Positions 41,926-49,466 of a DNA stretch of 52,336 bases are shown here, in pieces. The position numbers and the translations under genes were made by a program. How positions within the stretch are numbered: position 1 is the stretch's first letter; each line of letters begins with the position of its first letter. A model generated the notes under the pieces. It was not told where the DNA came from, ran no database searches, and saw only the letters and a list, made by a program, of their open reading frames with translations. This stretch comes from Geobacteraceae bacterium GWC2_53_11 (GTDB taxonomy: Bacteria; Desulfobacterota; Desulfuromonadia; Geobacterales; Pseudopelobacteraceae). The stretch covers positions 32,265-84,600 of the forward strand of contig MGZJ01000067.1 in NCBI GenBank assembly GCA_001802645.1, written 5' to 3'.

Positions 41926-42534
41926 ATGAAAACTTTTGTTGAACAAATTGTTGAGCGTTGCCAAGAACATGTTGATGCGAGACTTCAGGAATTAGGAGGC
42001 GCTGAAAGTTTAGGTGTTGAAAACTCCCCACATCTTTTCCATGGCCTCACCAGCTTCATAATTCGGCAAAGTGATGCTCCAGGGGATATCGAGTCAAACA
42101 TTAAAGAAGCCATCAAGTTCTCAATGTGGAAACTTTATAATGAAGCGGTGATCGCTTACTTGATGAACTTGGAGAGAGTCACAATTATTGCATGTCGCGG
42201 AGTAACTGAAAGAGCGCTTCGTATTGTCTTCCAAAATTCAACTGGATTAGTAGCTAATGACAAGTGGACGCTTGGCCTGCTAATAAATCATTGTGAAGAG
42301 AAAGCAGTAAGCATGACAATTCTTGATATTGCTAGAAAAATCAAAACAAAAGGTGACAACCTGTCTCATGCGAAACATGAACTTGAGCACCACTGGAGTG
42401 GCATTGTCATGGAAATAAATCCGAAAAATCCCGATGGCCCGCCGGTCGCAAACTATACAACTGATGATGCCAAGGCCTGCCTGCTTCTTACAAGAGATCT
42501 GATCGCTTTAGTTTTCGGAGTGGAAGGAAACTGA
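41926..42534 (+). CDS. uncharacterised protein with DUF4145-like features
   Basis: 202 residues, helical and soluble. The stretch RGVTERALRIVFQNSTG, then LGLLINHCEEKAVSM and ARKIKTKGDNLSHAKHE, resembles the DUF4145/abortive-infection-type pattern in which a conserved Arg and a late 'N-x-x-H' motif are kept. This is a weak resemblance. No clear ribosome site. Its stop overlaps the next start (TGATG), so the two are coupled. Lower GC than the neighbouring pho genes suggests acquisition. Confidence 0.6.
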   Translation: MKTFVEQIVERCQEHVDARLQELGGAESLGVENSPHLFHGLTSFIIRQSDAPGDIESNIKEAIKFSMWKLYNEAVIAYLMNLERVTIIACRGVTERALRIVFQNSTGLVANDKWTLGLLINHCEEKAVSMTILDIARKIKTKGDNLSHAKHELEHHWSGIVMEINPKNPDGPPVANYTTDDAKACLLLTRDLIALVFGVEGN

Positions 42535-42863
42535 TGTGCGCCTCTTTGATCAAAACCCTTTTTGCCGAAGCACCGTCACAGTTAACGATATTGTGGCGTT
42601 CCGGCAAGCAGACCAAAGTTAATGTTGCCGAATACCTTGATACGCCTGGGTATGAAAAACTGAGGGAAGCGGCGTTCTTTGTCTCTGCCGTAGTCGAGGA
42701 GTGGGGGCATGGGGTCGAATGGGCTGATGATGGAATTGGTATTGATGCGGATTCTCTCTATAGACTCGGCAAAGAGCAGAGCGGCGCTGCTGATACAAAT
42801 ACCAGAGTTACCAGCCAACCGAGCTTAACTAACACAACCCCGCGGCAATCGAGCTGTCAATGA
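42534..42863 (+). CDS. DUF2442-family protein
   Basis: 109 residues. The C-terminal part of the core, VVEEWGHGVEWADDGIGIDADSLYRL, is the DUF2442 signature; such proteins often accompany DUF4160 or toxin-antitoxin-like modules. The last 25 residues, rich in Thr, Ser and Gln, look like read-through past the family end. It is translationally coupled to the previous gene. It overlaps the convergent zinc-ribbon gene by 35 bases. Confidence 0.75.
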   Translation: MCASLIKTLFAEAPSQLTILWRSGKQTKVNVAEYLDTPGYEKLREAAFFVSAVVEEWGHGVEWADDGIGIDADSLYRLGKEQSGAADTNTRVTSQPSLTNTTPRQSSCQ

Positions 42864-43011
42864 CTACGCCATTCATATTCTGCAGATTCATGGGGCGGTG
42901 GCAGGCGCCGCAGGTTGTTCCCTCCTGCATTTTGGTCCAGAGCACCATGTTTTCCGAATCGCACCAGTCGCAGCACCAGAAGTAGTAATCCTCATTGAGT
43001 CTGATTTTCAT
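42829..43011 (-). CDS. small zinc-ribbon protein
   Basis: 60 residues. Two Cys pairs, CCDWC and CGAC-H, about 15 residues apart, form a likely zinc ribbon; the N-terminus is MKIRLNEDYYFW. AGGAG upstream of the ATG supports expression. No family name is offered. It is encoded opposite to and overlapping the DUF2442 gene. Confidence 0.65.
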   Translation of the reverse strand: MKIRLNEDYYFWCCDWCDSENMVLWTKMQEGTTCGACHRPMNLQNMNGVVIDSSIAAGLC

Positions 43012-43115
43012 GTCCGTTTCTCCTCTCTTTTATTTACTCCAGCATACACGACCAGTATTACAATCATGTTGAGATCGGATAAAATCTTTGTGAAATATAG
43101 GGTAATCTGCAAGTG

Positions 43116-43235
43116 TAACCCCACCTGTCCTCCCCTTAACTAAGGGGAGGTACGCTTCGATGTGCTCGTAATAGAGTACCGACGAGATTGCTAATGCGTC
43201 TCCCCTCTTAAGATAAGAGGGGGACAGGGGGAGTT
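43116..43235. repeat. family-2 palindromic repeat without insert
   Basis: Two hairpins (CTCCCCTTA..TAAGGGGAG and TCCCCTCTTA..TAAGAGGGG) lie between outer arms ACCTGTCC and GGACAGGGGG, giving a cruciform-like unit. It occupies most of the 43012-43366 gap upstream of phoB; no gene is seen there. Unlike the copies in the pst operon it lacks the GTAGG hairpin block. Confidence 0.8.
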
Positions 43236-43301
43236 ATGACGTGAATTTATATTGACGTTCGTTTCGTCCGGAGGCACTTTCTACACAATCTTTATACGTC
43301 T

Positions 43302-43328
43302 GCAACATCGTTGTAACAATTGTATGGT
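43302..43328 (+). promoter_or_regulatory. Pho-box-like repeats before phoB
   Basis: GCAAC (43302) and GTAAC (43313) are 11 bases apart, followed at 43323 by TATGGT as a possible -10 box. The arrangement fits autoregulation of phoB-phoR. Confidence 0.55.
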
Positions 43329-43366
43329 ACGTTTAACTCTGTTTAAACCACGGGCAGGAGCATGAC

Positions 43367-44050
43367 ATGAAAAAAGTGCTGATTATCGAGGACGAAAAAG
43401 ACCTGGCGGAATTACTGGCCTTCAATCTGGAAAAGGACGGCTTTGCCGCCACCTGCGTTCATGACGGCAAGCAGGGGCTTGAACGTGCCATGACGGATCT
43501 TCCCGACCTGATCCTGCTCGACCTGATGCTTCCCGGTATGCTCGGCACCGAAGTGTGCAAGGCGCTACGCAAGGAGCCGCGTACCGCCCGCATCCCGATC
43601 ATCATGATCACCGCCAAGGGGGACGAGATCGACCGGGTGGTCGGCTTCGAGGTCGGCGCCGACGATTATATCGTCAAGCCGTTCTCCATGCGCGAGGTGG
43701 CGCTGCGGGTAAAGGCGCTTATGCGGCGCGTCGGCCAGGAGGCGCCGGTTCCGTCGGCAGACCTGCTCACCTTGGGCGATATCGCCATCGACAAGCAGCG
43801 CCACACCGTGACCAGTGCCGGGAGCGAGATCGAATTGACCAGCACCGAGTACAAGCTGCTGCTCCACCTGGTGGAGAAAAAAGGTTTTGTCCAGAGCCGC
43901 GAGCAGCTTCTGCAGCGGGTGTGGGGCTACAATAATACGGCGGACACCAGAACGGTTGATACCCATGTGACGCGGCTGCGCGGCAAGCTGGGCGAGCCGG
44001 GCGAAATCATCAAGACCGTGCGTGGCTTCGGCTACAAGATCGAGGAGTAA
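43367..44050 (+). CDS. phoB: phosphate regulon response regulator PhoB
   Basis: 227 residues. The receiver domain has IIEDEKDLAELL, the phosphorylated Asp in DLILLDLMLPGM, and IVKPFSM. The C-terminal winged helix (about 130-225) has LLQRVWGYNNTADTRTVDTHVTRLRGKLG, the OmpR/PhoB type. It activates phosphate-uptake genes when phosphorylated by PhoR. It sits four bases before phoR and shortly before pstS, which gives confidence in the name. Pho-box-like repeats upstream suggest self-control. Confidence 0.95.
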   Translation: MKKVLIIEDEKDLAELLAFNLEKDGFAATCVHDGKQGLERAMTDLPDLILLDLMLPGMLGTEVCKALRKEPRTARIPIIMITAKGDEIDRVVGFEVGADDYIVKPFSMREVALRVKALMRRVGQEAPVPSADLLTLGDIAIDKQRHTVTSAGSEIELTSTEYKLLLHLVEKKGFVQSREQLLQRVWGYNNTADTRTVDTHVTRLRGKLGEPGEIIKTVRGFGYKIEE

Positions 44051-44053
44051 CCC

Positions 44054-45811
44054 ATGGGTTTCAGAACCAAGCTGGTGCTTTCCTATATCATTCTGATCGT
44101 GCTGATTACCGGCAGTTTCTACCTCTATTTCGATCATTCCCTGCAACGGGAGATGATCGCCGAGAGCCGCGGCAATCTGGCCAGCCAGACCCAGCTGTCG
44201 CGCCTGCTGGTGATGAGCAACCCGAGGGTTGCTTCGCCGCAGCAGCTGGCCGAATCGATCGGCACCGTCATCAAGGCCAGGGTTACCCTGATCGCCCCGG
44301 ACGGCACAGTTATCGGCGATTCGGATGTGGGGCAGTCACGTCTCGCACAACTTGAGAATCATCTGAAACGCCCCGAAGTGCAGGAGGCGCTGAAAAGCGG
44401 CAGTGGCAGTGCCGTGCGCTATTCCGAAACCCTGCGTACCTCGATGCTCTATTCGGCGGCGACCTATGGCCGGGAAACAACCGGCGGCGTTATCCGCCTG
44501 GCCATGCCGCTGGAATACCTGGCCTCCGCCAAAAGCTCCCTGCATGGCGTGGTCGGCGGGGCAACCGCCGTAACGATCCTGATCGCGCTGCTGTTCAGCT
44601 ATCTCCTTTCCAACCTCACCTCCAAACCGCTACGCGACATGGCTGCCGCCGCCGCTCGCATCGGGCATGGCGGGAGCAAGGCCCGCATACCGGTGCTGTC
44701 GAACGATGAGATCGGTTCGCTGGCCACGGTGCTCAACGACATGTCGGAGCGGATCGAAGACCAGGTGCAGCATCTCTCCGCTGAAAAGCAGCGTCTCGAC
44801 ACCATTCTGCGCAGCATGGGGGAAGGGATTATGGTGACCGCCCCCGATGGTGTCATCACCCTGGTAAATCCCGCGTTCCGCCGGCTCTTCTCCATTACCG
44901 GCGAGGTCGAAGGGAAAAAGCTGGTGGAGATATCGCGCCATCCCGACCTGCTGGAATCCTACAATGAACTTGCTGCGCCGGGTGTGGACGAACTGGTGCG
45001 GGAGATCGCCATTCAGCCGAACGATATCACCCTCCTGACCCACTGGGTGCCGCTCAATGTCGATGGTGTCAGGCAGGGGATCGTTGCCGTGTTCCACGAC
45101 ATCAGCGACCTGAAGAAGGCGGAAAACATGCGGCGCGATTTTGTCGCCAACGTGTCCCACGAACTGCGCACCCCCGTGACGATCATCAAGGGGTACGCGG
45201 AAACCCTGCTGGACGGCGCTCTGCAAGCCGATCCGGCCCGTGCCGTCCGCTTTGTCGAGATTATCTCCAGCCACTCGGAACGGCTCACCAACCTGATCAA
45301 CGATATTTTGACCCTGTCGAGCCTGGAAACCAAAGAGGCGCTCATCGAACTCAACCCGCTGGATGTGTCGGGAACGATAGCCAAAGCCTGCACGCTGCTT
45401 CAGGAGCGGGCGATGCAGAAGAATATTGCGATACATAATGAAACGACCGGCGGAGCATTGGCGCGGGTAATGGCTGATCAGGGACGTTTGGAACAGGTGG
45501 TGGTCAATCTGCTGGAAAACGCCATCAAGTACACTCCCGACGGCGGTTCGGTGCGGATGTTCGCCGAGGAAGACGGTGAGTTTGCCAGGGTGTCGGTTGC
45601 AGATACCGGCATCGGCATCCCTTTCAAGGATCTGCCGCGCATTTTCGAACGCTTTTACCGGGTTGATGAAGCCCGCACCCGCGAGCAGGGAGGAACCGGA
45701 CTCGGCCTGGCGATTGTGAAGCATATCGTGCAGCTGCATGGCGGGAGTGTTGCGGTAACCAGCGAACCGGGGCAGGGGTCAGTGTTTTCATTTACGTTGA
45801 AAAAGGCGTAA
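44054..45811 (+). CDS. phoR: phosphate regulon sensor histidine kinase PhoR
   Basis: 585 residues. TM1 is about 7-27, followed by an external domain, TM2 (about 165-190), HAMP (about 190-242) and PAS (about 255-345). HisKA has FVANVSHELRTPVTIIKGYAETLL. The ATPase has QVVVNLLENAIKYTPDGG, DTGIGIPF, RIFERFYRVDEAR and GGTGLGLAIVKHIV. It is larger than E. coli PhoR because of the external sensor domain. It is read with phoB and ends in a terminator before pstS. It presumably senses Pst/PhoU status rather than phosphate itself. Confidence 0.95.
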   Translation: MGFRTKLVLSYIILIVLITGSFYLYFDHSLQREMIAESRGNLASQTQLSRLLVMSNPRVASPQQLAESIGTVIKARVTLIAPDGTVIGDSDVGQSRLAQLENHLKRPEVQEALKSGSGSAVRYSETLRTSMLYSAATYGRETTGGVIRLAMPLEYLASAKSSLHGVVGGATAVTILIALLFSYLLSNLTSKPLRDMAAAAARIGHGGSKARIPVLSNDEIGSLATVLNDMSERIEDQVQHLSAEKQRLDTILRSMGEGIMVTAPDGVITLVNPAFRRLFSITGEVEGKKLVEISRHPDLLESYNELAAPGVDELVREIAIQPNDITLLTHWVPLNVDGVRQGIVAVFHDISDLKKAENMRRDFVANVSHELRTPVTIIKGYAETLLDGALQADPARAVRFVEIISSHSERLTNLINDILTLSSLETKEALIELNPLDVSGTIAKACTLLQERAMQKNIAIHNETTGGALARVMADQGRLEQVVVNLLENAIKYTPDGGSVRMFAEEDGEFARVSVADTGIGIPFKDLPRIFERFYRVDEARTREQGGTGLGLAIVKHIVQLHGGSVAVTSEPGQGSVFSFTLKKA

Positions 45812-45826
45812 TCATATCCGGCTTTG

Positions 45827-45856
45827 AGGGCTTACCCATGCCGGGAAGCCCTTTTT
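45827..45856 (+). terminator. terminator of phoB-phoR
   Basis: AGGGCTT (45827-45833) pairs with AAGCCCT (45846-45852), followed by TTTTT. Confidence 0.8.
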
Positions 45857-45872
45857 ATTCAGCGCCTTCCCC

Positions 45873-45933
45873 GTAACATGTAACCCACCATTTTCCTCCC
45901 CGTAACACGGCTGTAACATTGATCTGGTATGGT
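45873..45933 (+). promoter_or_regulatory. Pho-box-like repeats before pstS
   Basis: GTAAC occurs at 45873, 45880, 45902 and 45913; the last three are spaced 22 and 11 bases, in register with the 11-bp period. TATGGT at 45928-45933 is a possible -10 box, the same hexamer as before phoB. Confidence 0.65.
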
Positions 45934-45972
45934 AATCACAGATTCGTTACAAACCAAAGGGAGGAACATTCA

Positions 45973-46938
45973 ATGTTCAAGAAATCAATCCTGACCGCAG
46001 CACTTCTGACAATCACCGCAATGTCGGCCCAGGCTGCTCCAACCCACGTTGATGCCAAAATCGCCAAGTACAAATCCGCACCCGGTGTTGCCGGCAATCT
46101 CGGCAGTATCGGTTCCGATTCCCTCAACAACTTGATGACTTACTGGGCCGAAGGGTTCAAGAAAAAGTACCCCAACGTCAACATCCAGATCGAAGGAAAA
46201 GGCTCCAGCACCGCTCCTCCCGCACTGATTGCCGGTACCGCGCAGCTCGGTCCCATGTCCCGCGAAATGAAGAGCTCCGAAATCGAAGCTTTTGAAAAGA
46301 AGTACGGCTACAAGCCGACCAAGATCGGTGTGGCGCTCGATTCGCTTGCGGTTTTCGTCAACAAGGACAACCCGATCAAGAGCCTGTCGCTGGATAAGGT
46401 TGATGCCATCTTCTCCAAGACCCACAAACGTGGCGGCGCGGATGTCACTACCTGGGGGCAGCTGGGGGTAACCGGCAAGCTGGCCAAGATGCCGATCAGC
46501 ATCTATGGCCGTAACTCAGCTTCCGGCACCTACGGCTACTTCAAGGAACACGCGCTGAGCAAGGGCGACTTCAAGAACAGTGTCAAGGAACAGCCAGGTT
46601 CCGCTTCAGTTGTGGAAGGTGTTGCCAAGGATATCGGCGCCATCGGCTACTCCGGTATCGGTTATACCACTTCCGGTGTTCGTGCCGTACCTCTTTCCGC
46701 CAAGGAAGGGGGCAAGGTTGCCGAAGCCAACTACGGCAACGTGCTGAACGGTTCTTACCCGATGAGCCGCATGCTCTACATCTATGTTGCCAAAAAGCCG
46801 GGTCAGCCGTTGCCCAAGGTTGTTGAAGAATTCCTGCGCTATGCACTCTCCAAGGAAGGGCAGGAAGTTGTCGTGAAGGATGGCTATGATCCGCTGCCGG
46901 CCAAGATGGTTGATGCTCAGTTGAAGGCTCTTAAGTAA
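45973..46938 (+). CDS. pstS: periplasmic phosphate-binding protein PstS
   Basis: 321 residues. The signal peptide is MFKKSILTAALLTITAMSAQA with cleavage after AQA; no lipobox. The mature part has phosphate-binding loops GSIGSDSLNNLM, GKGSSTAPPALIAGTAQLGPMSRE and YGRNSASGTYGYFKEHAL, the usual PstS pattern. AGGGAGGAA lies upstream of the ATG; the longer frame to 45919 is not needed. It is first in the pst operon and presumably the most abundantly expressed. A family-2 repeat follows it. Confidence 0.97.
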   Translation: MFKKSILTAALLTITAMSAQAAPTHVDAKIAKYKSAPGVAGNLGSIGSDSLNNLMTYWAEGFKKKYPNVNIQIEGKGSSTAPPALIAGTAQLGPMSREMKSSEIEAFEKKYGYKPTKIGVALDSLAVFVNKDNPIKSLSLDKVDAIFSKTHKRGGADVTTWGQLGVTGKLAKMPISIYGRNSASGTYGYFKEHALSKGDFKNSVKEQPGSASVVEGVAKDIGAIGYSGIGYTTSGVRAVPLSAKEGGKVAEANYGNVLNGSYPMSRMLYIYVAKKPGQPLPKVVEEFLRYALSKEGQEVVVKDGYDPLPAKMVDAQLKALK

Positions 46939-46950
46939 CGTAAGAAAAAC

Positions 46951-47091
46951 CTTACCACCCCCAACCCCTCCTACCAAAAGTAGGCGCTTCTAAGCGAATT
47001 AGGAGGGGGGCTTTTTGAACCTCACTATTAACAGTCGGGGGGCATTTAGCTCCCCCTCCTTCCTCTAAGGAGGGGGTTGGGGGGTGGTTGG
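46951..47091. repeat. family-2 palindromic repeat, copy C, with hairpin insert (pstS-pstC junction)
   Basis: Outer arms are CCACCCCCAACCCCTCCT-like at the left and the matching AGGGGGTTGGGGGGTGG-like at the right (ends 47091). A block at 46973-47000, starting ACCAAAAGTAGG, with hairpin CGCT-TCTA-AGCG (46985-46996), sits in the left hairpin loop. The repeat ends ten bases before pstC. Confidence 0.9.
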
Positions 47092-47100
47092 AATGAATCC

Positions 47101-49329
47101 ATGGCAAAAAACTTTATTGATAAATCCCGCCGCAACGACCGTCTTGCCGAACTGCTGATCCGCATCGGCGGGGTTCTGGTCATCGTTTCGGTTGTGTGGA
47201 TTCTGGTCATGATCTCGCGGGTCGCACTGCCGCTCTTTTACCCCCCCTCTGCTAAAATTGCCGCCACCGTGAAGCTGTCTGCCGCCGTTTTGGCCGGTAA
47301 GGTGCTGGCGGTCGGCGCTGAAGAAAGCCAGCAGGGAGCCTTTGTCCTTGATGACAGCGGCACGTTCCATTTTGTGAAGGTTGCCGATGGCTCCCTCTCT
47401 GCCAGCATCAAAGTGCCTGCTGCTCCTCAAGGCGCTCTGCGCGTTGTCTCCGCTGAAGCTCTCGGCAAGTCGGCGTACACTCTGCTCTGGGATAACGGGG
47501 CGATTTCTGCGGTCACGGTTTCACTAGCGGCTGCCAAAGCTGCGGATGGTGTGGTTTCTCTCTCACATGATGTGGCACCGGTGGATGACCTCGCGTTTGC
47601 CGCCTCTCCTGGCGTCATGCAGTCGTTTGCCCGCGTGATCGAAGGTAAAGGGACGGTACGGATCGACCGCCTGACCAACGGGCGGCTACGGGTAACCCAT
47701 CAGCTGGTGGAAAAGGATCTGCTCGAAAATATCAAAAAGAGCAGCGCCACCGCCGAACTTACGGACCCGCTGCCGGGACGTCTGACGGTTGTTACGGTCG
47801 ATTCGAAGGGGCACTATCTCTATGGCGGCACCGACAACGGCTGGCTGCTGCGCTGGGATATCTCCGAACCGGGGCAGATTCACCTGCTGGAGAGTGTTTC
47901 GGCATCAGAGAAGCGTCAAGGTATCACCTCGCTGGCGCTGGTGCTGGGTGATGTTTCCGTGGCGGTTGGCGATGCGGGCGGCTCACTGACGACCTGGTTT
48001 CCGATCAAGGTGGCAGGAAGCGGCGATGACCGGCGCCTGACCCGCATTCATACCTTGCGCTCCACTGACGGCAAGGTGGCGCTCATCATTCCGTCTCCCC
48101 GCGACAAGACCCTGTTCTCTGGGGGGAACGGTGAAATCCACGCCGATCATATGACCTCGGAACGAAACCTGCTGACTATCAAAGTCTCCGCTCCGCTCAG
48201 TTTTGCCGCGCTTTCGCCTAAAGGCAACAGCCTGGCGGTTCTGGACAGCAGCAACGCCCTGACGGTGTGGAAGCTGGATATCCCGCACCCGGAAATATCG
48301 CTGGGCACCCTGTTCGGCAAGGTCTGGTACGAAGGATATGACAAGCCTGAATACGCCTGGCAGTCCTCGGCGTCCAATGACGATTTCGAGCCGAAGCTGA
48401 GTCTGGTACCGCTGGTGTTCGGCACGATCAAGGCGACTCTGTTTGCCATGCTGTTTGCCGTGCCGCTGGCGCTGCTGGCCGCCCTCTACACCAGTCAGTT
48501 CATGTCGCCGAAACTGAAGGGGCGCGTCAAGCCGGTGGTGGAAATCATGGCCGCCATCCCTTCCGTTGTCATCGGTTTTCTGGCCGGACTCTGGCTGGCG
48601 CCGCTGATCGACAAGAGCATCCTGACGATCTTTTTGAGCATTGTTATCGTGCCGTTCATGCTGCTGGTCACCATCTTTTTTTGGAAACGGATCAGGAACG
48701 CGTCACTGCTGCAAAGAACAACTCGTGGCCATGAATTCATCGCCATGGTGCCGGTGGTCGTGCTCGGCATCTATCTGGCTTTCCTGCTGAGCGGTCTGGC
48801 GGAAGTGAACCTCTTTGCCGGCGACTTCAAGCAATGGCTGTTCAGCACGCTGGGGATTCGCTATGACCAGCGCAACAGTATCATCATCGCCATCGCCCTC
48901 GGCTTTGCGGTCATCCCGATCATCTTTACCATTGCCGAAGATGCCATCTCCAATGTGCCGCGCAACCTGACTGCCGCTTCGCTGGCCTTGGGCGCCAGCC
49001 GCTGGCAGACCGCCTGGCGGGTGGTGCTTCCTTCGGCGCTGCCGGGTGTTTTTTCGGCGGTCATGATCGGCTTCGGCCGTGCCATCGGCGAGACCATGAT
49101 CGTGTTGATGGCGACCGGCAATACGCCGATCATGAGCTGGAGCCTCTTTAACGGTCTCCGCTCCCTGTCGGCCAACATTGCCGTGGAGATCCCGGAAGCG
49201 CCGTTTAACAGCTCACTTTACCGGGTGCTGTTCCTCTCGGCGGTGTTGCTGTTTGTGTTCACCTTTGTCATTAACACGGTAGCCGAGGCGTTGCGCCAGC
49301 GGTTCCGGAAGAAGTACGGAAGGTATTAA
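47101..49329 (+). CDS. pstC: phosphate ABC transporter permease PstC, enlarged with propeller-like domain
   Basis: About 742 residues, over twice the E. coli size of 319. TM1 (about 20-45) is followed by a 370-residue soluble insertion with repeated WD40/beta-propeller-like segments (for example VDSKGHYLYGGTDNGWLLRWD and SPKGNSLAVLDSSNALTVWKLD). The permease core follows with about five membrane segments and the EAA loop AASLALGASRWQTAWRVVLPSALPG. The insertion would face the periplasm or cytoplasm depending on topology. ATG 47101 is favoured because upstream codons lie in the repeat. It partners PstA in the phosphate importer. Confidence 0.93.
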   Translation: MAKNFIDKSRRNDRLAELLIRIGGVLVIVSVVWILVMISRVALPLFYPPSAKIAATVKLSAAVLAGKVLAVGAEESQQGAFVLDDSGTFHFVKVADGSLSASIKVPAAPQGALRVVSAEALGKSAYTLLWDNGAISAVTVSLAAAKAADGVVSLSHDVAPVDDLAFAASPGVMQSFARVIEGKGTVRIDRLTNGRLRVTHQLVEKDLLENIKKSSATAELTDPLPGRLTVVTVDSKGHYLYGGTDNGWLLRWDISEPGQIHLLESVSASEKRQGITSLALVLGDVSVAVGDAGGSLTTWFPIKVAGSGDDRRLTRIHTLRSTDGKVALIIPSPRDKTLFSGGNGEIHADHMTSERNLLTIKVSAPLSFAALSPKGNSLAVLDSSNALTVWKLDIPHPEISLGTLFGKVWYEGYDKPEYAWQSSASNDDFEPKLSLVPLVFGTIKATLFAMLFAVPLALLAALYTSQFMSPKLKGRVKPVVEIMAAIPSVVIGFLAGLWLAPLIDKSILTIFLSIVIVPFMLLVTIFFWKRIRNASLLQRTTRGHEFIAMVPVVVLGIYLAFLLSGLAEVNLFAGDFKQWLFSTLGIRYDQRNSIIIAIALGFAVIPIIFTIAEDAISNVPRNLTAASLALGASRWQTAWRVVLPSALPGVFSAVMIGFGRAIGETMIVLMATGNTPIMSWSLFNGLRSLSANIAVEIPEAPFNSSLYRVLFLSAVLLFVFTFVINTVAEALRQRFRKKYGRY

Positions 49330-49330
49330 A

Positions 49331-49438
49331 ACCTTACCACCCCTAGCCCCTCCTACCAGAAGTAGGCGCTTCTAAGCGAAATAGGAGGGGGATTTTAAGC
49401 TCCCCTCCTTACATAAGGAGGGGTTGGGGGTGGTTGGG
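49331..49438. repeat. family-2 palindromic repeat, copy D, with hairpin insert (pstC-pstA junction)
   Basis: The same architecture as copy C. The insert block is at 49355-49382, starting ACCAGAAGTAGG, with hairpin CGCT-TCTA-AGCG (49367-49378). The right half holds an intact apex CTCCT-TACATA-AGGAG without insert, showing the uninterrupted form. Confidence 0.9.
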
Positions 49439-49466
49439 TTTAGATTTACAAGCAAGAGGTTCTTCA

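Noticed and set aside
41926-42863. Defined anti-phage defence system
   Set aside because: The resemblance to DUF4145-like proteins and the DUF2442 partner are too weak to name a known system; kept only as a candidate pair.
44630-45739. 369-codon antisense frame within phoR
   Set aside because: Same reason; phoR kinase motifs are intact on the plus strand.
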